Assembly (NCBI GenBank): GCA_008360975.2
Contig: CM039210.1
Location: 20,855,007-20,919,006, forward strand
Direction: 5' to 3'
DNA: 64,000 bases
Source: Lichenostomus cassidix
Taxonomy: Eukaryota; Chordata; Aves; Passeriformes; Meliphagidae
In this document: in pieces, positions 1-12,066 of the stretch
How the letters are laid out: the number at the start of each line of letters is the position of its first letter
Numbering within the stretch: the first letter of the stretch is position 1
Notes under the pieces: generated by a model
What the model was told of the DNA's origin: nothing
What the model saw: the letters and a program-made list of their open reading frames with translations, nothing else
The model's database searches: none
Made by a program: the position numbers and the translations under genes

Positions 1-1035
1 TAGCTGGTTCAATAGCAGCAAAGGGGTGGTCAGGAAGGCCCGTTCACCCTTTAAAAGCCCTATATGGCCGGTGCGTAAGTCCAGTGAAGAACGGAAACTG
101 ACGGTGGATTACCGTAGCCTGAATGAAGTCATGCCACCACTGAGTGCTGCTGTACCGGACATGCTGGAACTTCAGTATGAGCTAGAATCCAAGGCAGCAA
201 AGTGGTATGCGGCCATTGATATTGCCACTGCCTTTATCTCCATTCCTCTGGCAGCAGGATGCAGGCCTCAATTTGCTTTCACCTGGAGGGGCGTGCAGTA
301 CACATGGAACCGACTGCCCCAGGAGTGGAAGCACAGTCCCACCATCTGCCATGGACTGATCCAGGCTGTACTGGAAAAGGGTGAGGCTCCAGAACATTTG
401 CAGTATACTGATGACATTGTGTGTGGGGGACACAGCAAAAGAAGTATTTGAGAAAAGAAAGAAAATCATCCGGATTCTCCTGGAAGCCTGCTTCGCCATC
501 AAGAAAAGCAAAGTCAAGGGACTTGCCCGAGAGATCCAGTTCCTGGGAGTGAAGTGGCAAGACGGACGGCGTCAGATTCCTACCAAGGTCATCAATAAGG
601 TCACCGCGATGTCCCCACCAACCAACAAGAAGGAGATGCAAGCTTTCCTAGGAACCATAGGCTTTTGAAGAATGCACATTCCTGAGTACAGCCAGATGGT
701 GACTCCTCTCTACCTCATAACCCATAAGAAGAACAATTTCCACTGGGGCCCTGAACAGCAACAAGCCTTCACTCAGACCAAACAAGAGATTGCTCATGCG
801 GTCGCCCTTGGCCCAGTCAGGATGGGACCAGAGGTAAAGAATGTGCTTTACTCCTCAGCTAGGAGCCATGGTCTGTCTTAGAGCCTTTGGCAAAAGGTGC
901 CTGGCGAGACTTGAAGCCAACCACTGGGATTCTGGAGCCGAAGTTACAGAGGGTCCAAAGCCAAATACACTACCACCAAGAAGGAAATCCTGGCAGCCTA
1001 TGGAGATGTCCAAGCCGCCTCAGAATTCTTTCAAA
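1..1035 (+). pseudogene. ERV-L pol fragment (RT to start of RNase H linker)
   Basis: Retroviral reverse transcriptase remnant, cut by the left window edge. Frame 1 (to about 448) carries the RT fingers and palm: WPVRKSSEE, TVDYRSLNEV and the first catalytic aspartate in AAIDIATAF. The polymerase motif is YTDD instead of the YIDD of provirus B. A frameshift near 430 moves the reading to a second frame (to 668), a stop follows at 666-668, and a third frame runs to about 1035, ending at the segment that reads EILAAY in provirus B. It is close to ERV-L1 pol but clearly older, and lies on the opposite strand to both ERV-L1 proviruses. No LTR is seen on its right side, so it is a truncated fragment. 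Homology to ERV-L1 is read directly by comparing the two translations; the ERV-L assignment rests on family knowledge. Confidence 0.9.
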
Positions 1036-3472
1036 GCTCAAACATGCCACTTCTACGAAAATGATAAAGTAATTCTTACTTCAGACACAAAAAAATACAA
1101 GTCCATGGTCTTGCAATCGAAGCCTTCCAACAGCTTGAATCCTCATAGATAACATGAATTTTAAAATAATATACCTTACAGTATTTATTAAGCACTGTAT
1201 ATTCTTATTGGTTTTCAAAGAGAATACATATTAAGAGTACCATAAGGATAATGCTATCTTAACAGGGTAAGTTAAATATTGTCTCACAATAAATATTTTC
1301 TTCTCATATTTAACCCTTTTTCCTTGTAGCAGTGTATAGAACTTCTTCACACTCCTCTTTCTTATTAAGACTGAAAAAAGCAGTAACTATCTAGACCTAC
1401 ACCAACCGAGATTCAAGGCCATTCATAGACCTTTCTTAAAAGAGCATTCATCTCACTCCCATATACTCTCATCCTGGCTACTCTGTTGTCTCAGATTTGC
1501 CTCAGTGTCATTACATGTGATTACATAATTAAACTTTGAAGGGGGGAAAGAAGAGGTATATTAGTCATTTGATAAGGAATAAACAAAACCACTCTTTCAT
1601 AAAATAAAAGGGAAAAAAAGGAAAAAAAATGAAAACACACAAACAGAGGAAACTTTACCTAGGAATCATATGGATAATTCTAGCCATAACCTCCAAAAGA
1701 GGAATAGAAAAGGAGGTAATCAGAGGGAGGTGGGAGGGCAAGGCTAAAGAGTATAAAACTTTCCAATTACCAGCCTTGAGAATGCATTGTGAAATCCTTT
1801 CTCTTCTCATTAATACTCCAAGACTGTAACTGTTGCTTTCTTGGCTATGCACAAAACATAGTTCTTCCTTACTGAAGCCACTGTTCAAAGTGAAAGTTTC
1901 TCACAGGATATTAATAAATGCTAAGACAAGCTATGTGCCCAAAAGACCTGTTCCTTAAAACTTAAAGCACTACTCACATTTCATTTTTCTCTCTCACATA
2001 ATCTGAGGGACCCAAATGCTGAATTTGTATCCCCCCTTGGTCCTGAATTTATAGAGTCACTTACAGTTTTATCTGTTTCTCACAACACCCACCCACATGT
2101 GCGTGCATACAGAGAAATCCCTACTGGTTCCAAGGGCAACATTATAAGTCTACCCAGAGGGAAGCAGTTACAAATATTGTAACACATTTCCTGTGGCTTA
2201 CAGTGGGTTGTTCTTGAGAGTGCTTTTTAATGTCCATTTCCCTTGGAGAGTCACCAGCAATTTATTTTTTGCTGTCTTCTTGCACTTCTACATCTTCACA
2301 GCCATTGCAAGAAGCCCCTGTCAAAGAAAACTAGCCCCTCTACAGACTTTTTCCACCAGCAAGAAGAGGAGGAAGCCTGGCCAGCTCCCCTTCACCAGCA
2401 CTCCCCATGGGAGCTGGCCATGTTCCCATACAGATTAGTCAGGGCCAGCCAGCCCTCTAGCTGGACAGGAACAATACAACTTCTATAATCTCAGAAGAGA
2501 CCCGCAGTCTAATTTTAACCATTTCAAACTAGGAAGACAGGTCATTAGAAGAAGTCATTAAATAAATTAATGTTTAAATCATGTTCCTTGTATATTTTAA
2601 CATCAATATACCTATGCGCATACTTTGTTGTGTGTAGATAGACACAAATATACCACTGGTACTCTGCAAGTTTAAGAAAACAGGTCAAGGGCAATATTAT
2701 CAAAGAACAAGTTCATATTTAAAATAATAATTAGATTCTACACACACAAAGAAACCTGTGCTATTTATTAAAGAAAAAAAAGAGAAAGCAAATTGAATAG
2801 CTAAGTTCTCAGGGGACATCCTTGCTAGCCTTATGCACTATACTATATAGGTATTTTGGTACTAACTATGTGATTACTGAAATGCAATACAAATTTTTAG
2901 ATGCAGTATTTGCTCATGAAAATAAATTAAAACAAAATTTAATCTTGGGGGAAGGGAAGGACAGAAGCTTTTATTGGGTCGCTAATAACATGAGATTAGA
3001 AGATACCAGGGACAAATGGGCAGATTTTATGAGTCAAGACATCTGGTTGTTGGAAAATATACCAGTTTAAAATTTTTTGTATAACTTTAGTCAAAGGGTT
3101 CTGTTTGTCTTTACCCTGGAAAATGGAATTTTAGGTCTCTTTCCAGGGCATTGTTCTACCAGGTGAGGTCTAGTGGACTGCATATCAGCAGACTGGGAGT
3201 AACCCAAAAGATAAAGGGCTATCAACAGAATATGAGCGGGACATCAGTGGCTATCTGGCCCGGGAAGAACTGATAAGAGAATTGAAGAATGAAAAATCTA
3301 GTTAACATCAGAGGCGAGGAGATTCGGATCCAATGGGAAACTGAATATTGGGGGTTTGCTCAACTTTAGATCAATGAACACTGATCCAATACTTTTCTAT
3401 GTATTCTTATTGTATAAAATATCTGAAGAATCGAGTAAAAGCGATGTATCATGGAACGATTCTCTCTGCACA
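1036..3472. other. AT-rich sequence with no recognised gene
   Basis: About 2.4 kb of AT-rich DNA. No retroviral motif, RNA gene or repeat family could be recognised. The longest open frame of note (2822-3070, 82 codons) has no motif I know. The stretch 3100-3470 lies directly before LTR-V copy A but does not look like its internal region, because that LTR has its own flanking target duplication. Confidence 0.6.
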
Positions 3473-3894
3473 TGAGAAAGGAGTGGTCAAATAGATAACC
3501 CAAATCTATTTACACTTCAACCATCCTTATTTCTTTGAGCTTTTGCCCCTTCCACCAGCACGACACCAGTTCAGGACTGAAGGCTGTTAACATTTCTGGC
3601 CTTGTGGATTCCCTTAATCTTATCAAGACAAAAGGGGGCAAAAGGAATCCGTATGAAGCCAGCAATCGCTAATGATATTAATGACTTATGAGAAGTAATT
3701 TGTATAACCACTCCTATCCTGGGGAATGTGATGAATATTCATGAATTTTACCTATAACACTGTTTCTTTGGAGGTACTCAGGTGTGTGTGTTCGGAGGAG
3801 AGAATTCCCCCACACCCGGTGCATCGAATAAAGCAAATACCCACTTCTCTGACTTGGTCTCTGAAATGTCTCTGGGCTCGATTGGGGCGAATCA
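3473..3894 (+). mobile_element. Solo LTR, class I type (LTR-V copy A)
   Basis: Begins TGAGAAAG and ends GCGAATCA, flanked by CACA at 3469-3472 and 3895-3898, a 4-bp target duplication as class I elements make. It aligns with the pieces of LTR-V copy B at 6278-6562, 11225-11441 and 12073-12086. It carries a GGAGG/CCCCC hairpin and an AATAAA signal at 3793-3833. Confidence 0.8.
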
Positions 3895-3996
3895 CACACC
3901 CGAGCTATGTGTGGATGAGATGATTTCTGTGGTACATCCTGGCTAGATAATAAAGTTATGCCTTGACTCTCTAACACTAAAGATGTTGTTGGAGGG

Positions 3997-4628
3997 TGTC
4001 CTGGGGTGAGGGTAATCCTGTGTATTCCCATATCGTTGTTCGTATGCTCAGAAAATGTGGTCCTTCAGCTTTAACTGCATTCAGCCAATGGAAGGAGAGC
4101 GGGTTGTTTAATATCCTTCCCCAAGCCTCTCTGCGGGGGAAGCGAGGTGGAGGAAAAGACGCTTCTGGGACTGGCTGGCGGCTGCTGTCGACGCTGCGAG
4201 TTTTTCCCTGGGGGTGCCTTTTCGTCATCTTCCTTTTTGGACCCTTTTCTCTGATTCGCTTTCTCGCCAAGAAAACCCAAGGAGCCCTGGAGGACGGCAG
4301 ACGAGAATCCTCCAAGGAGCTAGTGGAGCAACTCTGCCCAGCCGCCGGGGGCCCCCCGGAGAGGAGAAACTATGCCTGAGATAAGGACACTAAAGCTTAC
4401 CACCTGTTAACTCTTGTTTAATAACTCCTTTTCCCCTGTTTTCCCCTTCCCCTGTGCCTTGCAGGGCACTCTGTGTCTTTTGTTAAATAAATAGGTTGTT
4501 TTTTTTCACTTTCATTTAAGAAATTCTGTTGTGAGTGGGGGGAGGGGGTACCAAAGCCCTTGGCTTTCGGTGGAGGTGTTTGTTTGGAGCGCTCTCCACC
4601 TAGAGAAGTTTGTCTCCAATCCGGGACA
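3997..4628 (+). mobile_element. Solo LTR (LTR-Y copy 1)
   Basis: Begins TGTCCTGGGG and ends GGGACA. Near-matching 5-bp flanks (GAGGG and GGGGG) suggest a target duplication. It aligns over its length with 27003-27639 and more loosely with 34781-35627. An AATAAA signal lies in the shared block before the final 130 bp. Open frames inside it (for example 3996-4379) are chance frames in GC-rich LTR sequence. Confidence 0.8.
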
Positions 4629-5012
4629 GGGGGTTTTTGTTTTTCCCGCAGTTTCGGTGACATGGTCACTTCATTCTGCATTTGCATTCATAAAAGCACA
4701 GTGTATTAACATATGTCATTTAAAGCACTGCTTTCTCATGACTGAAAAGAACAGCATAATATTTCATTTCTTCTGCAAAATTATTAGCAGCACGACATAG
4801 CATCACATTATGCAGACAGCATTCACCTGTAGGGCCCATTCAGCCATACTGATTTGGGGGGGCTAGAATTTATTAATTTAAGAGAACTAGAAGCTGGATA
4901 ATAATAATAATTTTTGAACTGATTTAGAAGGCCAGAGATTGGATAATGATTTACTAAGATTTGCTTGCTGAAGACAATGTATTATTCGCTTAATGATTTT
5001 GTGCCTACCTAG
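4629..5012. other. Short AT-rich spacer
   Basis: Nothing recognised between two solo LTRs. Confidence 0.6.
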
Positions 5013-5475
5013 TATTGGGGACGATATAGAAAAGAAAGCCAAATAATTGAGAAAAACTACTGAGTGTGACCGAACATCCTGCTCTTGGACCCCAGAACTG
5101 GTACAAGTTAGTTCTAAGGCTTGGACCAAGAACCAAGAGAGCATGCGCAAGGGAACAGGGTGAAGAGTTTATCCTGAGGAAGACTACTAACTTCATTTTC
5201 GGGACCCTCGCCCGCAATTAATCCGTGACACTGCGCTTGCGCGAACATATTTAAATTAACTTTGAACTCATTACAATACGAAGCAGAGATAGGTAATAAA
5301 TATGTATAGGAGCATTGTGTAACTTTATGCATCTGTAACCTAATATAAACCTAGTGAAGTGCTGCTGACGGTGTGCATGCCTTTGGAGGGGCTACCCCCC
5401 CATGCACCCCAGCTGGAATAAACGCATACCTACTTCATAATTATTTGAAATGTGGAGTCAATCCGCGCCTCAATA
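5013..5475 (+). mobile_element. Solo LTR with TATTG...CAATA ends
   Basis: The 463-bp element starts TATTGGGG and ends CCTCAATA, an inverted pair, with CTAG on both sides (5009-5012, 5476-5479). It holds a TATA-like run near 5341 and the same GGAGG/CCCCC hairpin plus AATAAA (5384-5423) found in LTR-V, G1 and G2. CTAG is a palindrome, so the duplication alone is weak evidence; the hairpin block makes the LTR call firm. Confidence 0.75.
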
Positions 5476-6277
5476 CTAGCTTGAATTCAGCTCCATTCTG
5501 TCTACCTGCTCAGCTGAGCTAATTCACTAACAAAAAGAAAAATGGTTTCCAGCCTTTTCAGACAAATCAAAATTAATGGTTCTAATACTCCAAATATTCT
5601 CTTCAATAAAAGCTGCGGCTTTGCTTTATAATTACCCAGCAGCTTGTTATATAAAGTACATATTTAAATAAATTTGATTATGAAACCTTGTATATACCAA
5701 ATCAGCAACTCCTCAAAAAGTTTTTATAATTTCTTTTGTAATGTTTTTATAGCATTTATAAACACACATATTAAAATATGAACCAAAAATGGCTAGATTA
5801 ATAAATAACTGCTCCTTATTAAAAAGGCATTAAAAATCATAGGATGATGTCAATCAGAACACAATGAAAATTACAGATAATTGGTGTTCTTTGTTGCCAT
5901 TCAGAAAGAGTATCTACTCACTAATACATTTCCAGTATAAGTCTTACTAAATGCAAGAATTAGAAGCAGTGAGTTACAACTACTGTTTTATTCAAACATC
6001 AGCTCTAGCGAATAAGCTATACTACTGAAGTACAGCTTTATGTACCTTAGAAAAAGCCACGCTCTCTCACAGTTTCCTCATAGTTCTGCTCTCTTAAAGT
6101 GTTATGGGGTTTTTTTTGTTTAATAGAAGTCCACAAGCTGATCACTAGCATAAGAGTTATTAAAATTATAAATCCTGCTTTACCTCTGCATCTGAGGAAA
6201 AATTCTAAATTCACTAAAGTCACTGGCTAATTAACGTTTTTATTTTATAATGTTTTCAATATTTCTACATTCGCTAG
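5476..6277. other. AT-rich sequence, nothing recognised
   Basis: About 0.8 kb with no gene, LTR or tandem repeat that I can identify. Confidence 0.6.
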
Positions 6278-6562
6278 TGAGAAAGAAGTGGTCAATAGGT
6301 AACTCAGGTTAACTACTGAGAGACAGAATATGTGAATTCTATAAACCTAGAAAAACAGGATTCCCTTAATCTTGTCAAGATAAGAGGGACAAGAATCCGT
6401 TTGAAGCCAGCAGAGAAACTGCTGAATCATCCCACAAAGAACTGTGCATACTCCAGAGAGAAGGGTGAAAAGTGCATTGTGATGAAGACTTTTGGGACCT
6501 TCATCCTGGAGGGGTCTTTGGGGGTCGCCAAAGACCACTGGGACATATGGAGCATGCGTGGT

Positions 6563-7084
6563 TGTGTTGGTTTGAAAACAAACCAGTGGGAGATCACAAG
6601 TCAAGATTGAAATCAAAAATAAGTGAAATAATACAAGGAAAAGCACCGACCAAGTCAGATACAACCCAACACCCCACCAGGGTGGCAGCAGCAGTCCAAC
6701 TGAAGTAGTCCAGTTGAAGCGGTGATCCTGTGAAGGTCCAGTCTCCAGCTGAAGATCCAGTAGCAGCTCTGGTCCTCTGGGAACCCAGCAGACAGGGCTA
6801 GCTCAGGCAGTTCCAAGGCCAGGTTATATCCACGTGGGAGCACCTGGTTCCTCCCTCCTGGGCAGAGCATCCCACAATGGGATGAGATAAGTCCATGAGT
6901 CACACGGTGGGTCCCTGATGGCCCATTGCAAGTCATGCGGGGTGGGTCGTTAGCAGCTGATAATAGCTAACGGATGGCCCATTGCCTGTCATCCGGAGTG
7001 GGTCATTAGCAGGTAATAGCAGCTAACGGCCCACAGCTGGTGGTAATAGAATACTTAACTACATCTATATTGCAACCTAGGACA
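6563..7084 (-). repeat. 3' LTR of provirus A
   Basis: On the minus strand it runs from TGTCCTAGG to CCAACACA. The upstream polypurine tract is AAGGGGTGGATAA (7085-7097). A 56-bp unit is repeated in tandem at 6921-6976 and 6977-7032; provirus B and the solo LTR at 40054 have it once. Confidence 0.95.
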
Positions 7085-10000
7085 TTATCCACCCCTTATT
7101 CTATTACCATCTACAGAGTTCTCACTCAAGATAAGGTCTCCTTGTGGTACACAACGGGTTTCCCCATCTGCCTTCATCACCCACCAAGTATAACCAGGTC
7201 CTTGGGCAAAAACCACTCCACGGATGGGTTTGCCTTTGCCTGAGGTGGGACTAATCCAGTCTTTCCTAAGAAACCTCTTACGTGTACCACAGGGACTTTA
7301 TCTCCATCCACTGTGTGCAAAGGTTCGGACTCGGCAGGTCCGGCTCGATTGATAGAACCCCTTGTGTTAACCATCCAGGTGGCCTTTGCTAAGTTCAGTT
7401 CCCAATTTTTGAAGGTTCCCCCGCCAAGTGCCTTCAAAGTTGTCTTAAGTATTCCGTTGCACCGTTCAACTTTCCCAGCAGCTGGTGCATGATAGGGGAT
7501 GTGGTATATCCATTCAATTCCGTGTTCTCTAGCCCAGGTGCTTATGAGGCCATTCTTGAAATGGGTTCCATTGTCAGACTCGATTCTCTCAGGGGTACCA
7601 TGTCTCCACAGGACTTGCTTTTCCAGACCCAAGATGGTGTTCCGGGCAGTAGCATGAGGCACAGGGTAGGTCTCTAACCATCCTGTGGTTGCTTCCACCA
7701 TGGTCAGCACGTAGCGCTTTCCTTGGCGGGTTTGGGGAAGGGTGATGTAGTCAACTTGCCATACTTCCCCATACCTGTACTTTGACCATCGTCCACCATA
7801 CCACAGAGGCTTCACCCGCTTGGCCTGTTTGATTGCAGCGTAAGTCTCACAGCTGTGGATGACCTGTGAGATGTTGTCCATGGTCAAGTCCACCCCTCGG
7901 TCACGAGCCCACCTGTATGTCGCATCTCTCCCTTGATGACCAGAGGCATCATGGGCCCAAAGAGCTAGAAATAATTCTCCTTTGTGCTGCCAGTCCAGAT
8001 CCACCTGTGACACTTCCACCTTGGCAGCTCAGTCCACCTGCTCGTTGTTACGATGCTCTTCATTAGCCCGACTCTTAGGTATATGTGCATCCACATGTCG
8101 AACTTTCACGGTCAGCTTTTCTGCCCGGGCGGCGATGTCCTGCCAAATCTCAGCGGCCCAGATGGGTTTTCCTCTGCGCTGCCAGTTAGCCTTTCTCCAG
8201 CGATCTAACCATCCCCATAGCGCGTTGGCTACCATCCAGGAGTCAGTGTAGAGATAGAGCCTTGGCCATTTCTCTCATTCGGCAATATCCAAAGCCAGTT
8301 GGATGGCTTTAAGCTCTGCGACCTGACTCGATCCACCTTGTCCCTCGGTAGCCTGTACAGCTTGTCGTGTGGGGCTCCATACTGCAGCTTTCCATTTCCG
8401 ATCTGCGCCTACAATTCGGCAGGAGCCATCGGTGAAGAGGGCATAGCATCTTTCACTCTCCGGCAGCTCGTTATACGGGGGTGCTTCCTCGGCACGTGCT
8501 ACTTTCTCCTCTGCTTCTTCTGAAGATAATTTAAAAGTCTCACCTTCAGGCCAGTTTGTTATAATTTCCAGAATCCCAGGGCGATTTGGGTTTCCAATAC
8601 GGGCGCGCTGTGTGATGAGGGCAATCCATTTGCTCCACGTGGCATCAGCGGCATGGTGGGTAGAGGGAACCCTTCCCTTGAACATCCACCCCAGCACTGG
8701 CAGTCAGGGTGCAAGGAGAAGTTGTGCTTCTGTGCCGATCACCTCTGAGGCGGCTTGGACTCCTTCGTAAGCTGCCAAGATTTCTTTCTCGGTGGGAGTG
8801 TAGTTGACTTCAGACCCTCTGTAACTTTGACTCCAGAATCCCAGTGGTCACCCTCGGGTCTCACCGGGCACCTTCTGCCAAAGGCTCCAGGACAGACCAT
8901 GGCTCCCGGCTGCAGAGTAAAGCACATTCTTTACCTCTGGTCCTGTCCTGACTGGTCCAAGGGCTACCGCATGAGCGATCTCCTGTTTGATGTGGGTGAA
9001 GGCTTGCTGCTGTTCAGGGCCCCAGTGGAAATTGTTCTTCTTGCAGGTTACGAGGTAGAGAGGACTCACGATCTGGCTGTACTCAGGGATGTGCATTCTC
9101 CAAAAGCCTATGGCGCCTAGGAAAGCTTGCGTCTCCTTCTTGTTGGTTGGTGGAGACATCGCAATGATCTTATTGATGACGTCAGAAGGAATCTGACGCC
9201 GTCCGTCTTGCCACTTCACTCCCAGGAACTGGATCTCTCGGGCAGGTCCCTTGACTTTACTCTTCTTGATGGCAAAACTGGCTTCCAGGAGAATTCTGAT
9301 GATTTTCTCTCCTTTCCCAAATACTTCCGTTGCTGTGTCCCCACACACAATGATGTCATCAATATACTGCAGATGTTCTGGAGCCTCACCCTTTTCCAGT
9401 GCAGCCTGGATCAGTACATGGCAGATGGTGGGACTGTGCTTCCACCCCTGGGGCAGTCGGTTCCACGTGTACTGCACACCTCTCCAGGTGAAAGCAAACT
9501 GAGGCCTGCACTCTGCTGCCAGAGGAATGGAGAAAAAGGCATTGGCAATGTCGATGGTCGCATACCACTTTGCTGCCTTGGATTCCAGCTCGTACTGAAG
9601 TTCCAACATGTCCGGTACAGCAGCACTCAGTGGTGGTGTGACTTCATTCAGGCCACGGTAATCCACTGTCAGTCTCCATTCTTCACTGGACTTACGCACC
9701 GGCCATATAGGGCTGTCAAAGGGTGAGTGAGCCTTGCTGACCACCCCTTGGCTCTCCAGTTCCCGAATCATCTTATGGATGGGGGCCACAGAGTCTCTGT
9801 CAGTGCGGTATTGCCGGCGATGCACTGTTGCTGTAGCAATTGGTACCCGCTGTTCTTCAATTCTCAATAGTCCTACAGCAGACGGGTTATCTGAGAGACC
9901 GGGCAGGGTATTCAGTTATCTTATGTCTTCCGTCTCTACGGCTGCTATCCCAAAAGCCCAACGATGTCCCTTTGGGTCTTTGAAATATCCACTCCTGAGA

Positions 10001-10299
10001 TAATCTATGCCGAGGATGCATGGGGCGTCTGGACCAGTCACAATGGGGTGTTTCTGCCACTCGTTCCCAGTTAAACTCACTTCAGCTTCCAGTACAGTCA
10101 GCTGCTGGGATCCTCCTGTCACCCCAGAAATAGAACTGGATTCGGTCCCCACATACCTGGATGGCATCAGGGTGCACTGAGCGCCGGTATCAACCAAAGC
10201 CGTGTATCTTTGTGGGTCAGACGTGCCAGGCCATCGGATCCACACAGTCCAATAGATCCGATTATCCCTTTCCTCTACCTGGCTAGAGGCAGGGCTCCT
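7085..10299 (-). pseudogene. pol: Broken ERV-L1 pol (protease-RT-RNase H-integrase)
   Basis: Full-length class III pol in the same frame as gag, after the UAG at 10300-10302. Protease has VDTGAQ, RT has YIDD, RNase H has FTDGS and LYTDS, integrase has VDYI, SDNGTHF and GKVERC, all as in provirus B. It is inactivated by stop codons at 9916-9918, 8848-8850, 8704-8706, 8275-8277 and 8029-8031, and by a 4-nt deletion near 7258 that shifts the integrase C-terminus. Three of the stops (8704, 8275, 8029) replace CGA codons of provirus B with TGA, the pattern expected from decay of methylated CpG. The stop codon of the undisturbed frame would abut the 3' LTR. Confidence 0.95.
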
Positions 10300-10683
10300 C
10301 TAATCCTGTTTTTGGTGCATGATGTTCTTCTCCTGTAAATGTGTTCCTGAGGTCCCTTCAAAAGGATCAGTCATATTATCACTTCCATTCTGTCTGGAGT
10401 TCTGTCCACAAGAGACTGGGGCAGTGTTGTACCTAGATGAGCCTCCTGAAGTGGATGTTTCCTTTTTCAATTCACGTACCCGGGCTGCTAAGGAGGAGGT
10501 GGGTTTCCTATCCCACTTTCTCATGTCTTCCCCATGCTCCTGCAGGAAAAACCAGAGGTCACGTCGCGGGGTTTGTCTTCTTTCCCTGGCTGGGGGACGT
10601 CTGCTCCTGATGGCAGAGACTCGGGTTGGTTTTGGTGTGGCATGGAAAAATCTTTCTGAGCTTCCCCAGGTCGCGCCCCACAT
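10300..10683 (-). pseudogene. gag: gag remnant with large internal deletion
   Basis: An open frame starts at the ATG inside the primer binding site (10681-10683). After about 11 codons it jumps to the C-terminal tail of Gag and ends at a UAG (10300-10302). The membrane region and the capsid are gone: about 1.35 kb is missing relative to provirus B, with the short sequence CAGAAA at both deletion edges. What remains is a serine-, glutamine- and asparagine-rich tail without a CCHC zinc knuckle. The frame stays in register with pol across the UAG. The product could not build a capsid. Confidence 0.88.
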
Positions 10684-10692
10684 TGGGCGCCA
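10675..10692 (-). other. Primer binding site, lysine tRNA type
   Basis: Five bases after the 5' LTR the minus strand reads TGGCGCCCAATGTGGGGC, one base from the usual tRNA-Lys1,2 site (ACG replaced by ATG). The same sequence is present in provirus B. Confidence 0.85.
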
Positions 10693-10697
10693 AAATA

Positions 10698-11219
10698 TGT
10701 GTTGGTTTGAAAACAAACCAGTGGGAGATCACAAGTCAAGATTGAAATCAAAAATAAGTGAAATAATACAAGGAAAAGCACCGACCAAGTCAGATACAAC
10801 CCAACACCCCGCCAGGGTGGCAGCAGCAGTCCAACTGAAGTAGTCCAGTTGAAGCGGTGATCCTGCGAAGGTCCAGTCTCCAGCTGAAGATCCAGTAGCA
10901 GCTCTGGTCCTCTGGGAACCCAGCAGACAGGGCTAGCTCAGGCAGTTCCAAGGCCAGGTTATATCCACGTGGGAGCACCTGGTTCCTCCCTCCTGGGCAG
11001 AGCATCCCACAATGGGATGAGATAAGTCCATGAGTCACACGGTGGGTCCCTGATGGCCCATTGCCTGTCATGCGGGGTAGGTCGTTAGCAGCTGATAATA
11101 GCTAACGGATGGCCCATTGCCTGTCATCCGGAGTGGGTCATTAGCAGGTAATAGCAGCTAACGGCCCACAGCTGGTGGTAATAGAATACTTAACTACATC
11201 TATATTGCAACCTAGGACA
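10698..11219 (-). repeat. 5' LTR of provirus A
   Basis: Pairs with 6563-7084. The U3 duplication lies at 11056-11111 and 11112-11167. TATAA (within 10957-10966) is preceded by paired E-box-like sites (10965-10982), here CACGTG and CAGGTG. Confidence 0.95.
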
Positions 11220-11441
11220 GTGGTGCACATGCTAATGATATTAATGACTTCTGAGAAATGATTTGTATAAACGCTCCTATTCTGGGGAATATGATGAATA
11301 TTCATGAATTTTACCTATAACACTGTGTCTTTGGAAGTGCCAGTGTGTGTGTTTGGAGGAGTGAATTCCCCCACACCCGGTGCACCGAATAAAGCAAATA
11401 CCCACTTCTCTGATTTTGTCTCTGAAGTGTCTCCGGGCCTG

Positions 11442-12066
11442 TGTTGCGGTTTAGAGGTAGTTACAGCAGACTTTACCTTAGAGCTTCTCTACCCAGCCCG
11501 GTTCAGCGCCTCAGTGCTCTAAACCCTCTGTCCCAGGGCTGGACACTGCGCTCTCACTGGCCGGGGAGCCATAAGGCTAGCTCTGGTTCGTCTGCTTCCA
11601 CAACCGGCGGTGATAAAGGAGGCGAGGAGGGTCTATGCAGAGTGTCCATGGAAGATGTTTATTCGCATGGTGTAGCAGAGGCCAACGACCTCCCCGAGGC
11701 AGAGATGCCTCGAGGGCGAAGGCTTCACATGCACAGCCACATGTGGAGCATAGACACACATGGAGCATAGACAGCAAGATGGTGGAGGGTGAGAGGTTTT
11801 ATAGGGAAACAGAGAGGGGCAGGGACAGCACACAGGCCCAGTGACCTCTGGGTACAGGGGAGGTACAGGGGCGGAGTTAGGAGTACAGGAACCAATAGGG
11901 GAAACCCGAGGGAGTGGCCAGGGCCACGTGGGGTTAGGGTACAGGAACCAATAGGGAAAACTGGGGGCGTGGCTAGGACTATGTGGAGTAGGGAAGGCAG
12001 GACAATAGGTGACAAGTACAGTCGTTAAGAAAGGGGTGTGGGGAACTTGCAGCCATTATCACAATA
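11442..12066 (-). mobile_element. Solo LTR, class II type (LTR-W copy 1)
   Basis: The 625-bp LTR is flanked by GGCCTG (11436-11441 and 12067-12072), a 6-bp duplication typical of class II/alpha-beta elements. On the minus strand it ends CCGCAACA. It matches the plus-strand copy at 58934-59493. Its first dinucleotide has decayed from TG to TA. Confidence 0.9.

Larger units (their letters stand above)
6563..11219 (-). mobile_element. ERV-L1 provirus A, gag-deleted
   Basis: Minus-strand provirus of 4,657 bp with two 522-bp LTRs, a lysine-type primer binding site, a shortened gag and a broken pol, and no env. GTGGT is duplicated at 6558-6562 and 11220-11224. The two LTRs differ at about five positions by eye (roughly 1%), so the insertion is recent. 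Compared with provirus B it lacks about 1.35 kb of gag and has a 56-bp tandem duplication in each LTR. Confidence 0.97.

Noticed and set aside
2822..3070. 82-codon frame that could be an exon or env piece
   Set aside because: No motif, no splice signals I can defend, and no second copy in the window.
3996..4379. 127-codon frame with a hydrophobic stretch
   Set aside because: It sits in LTR-Y and is broken in the other two copies.
11577..12028. Overlapping frames on both strands
   Set aside because: Chance frames in LTR-W; not kept in the copy at 58934-59493.
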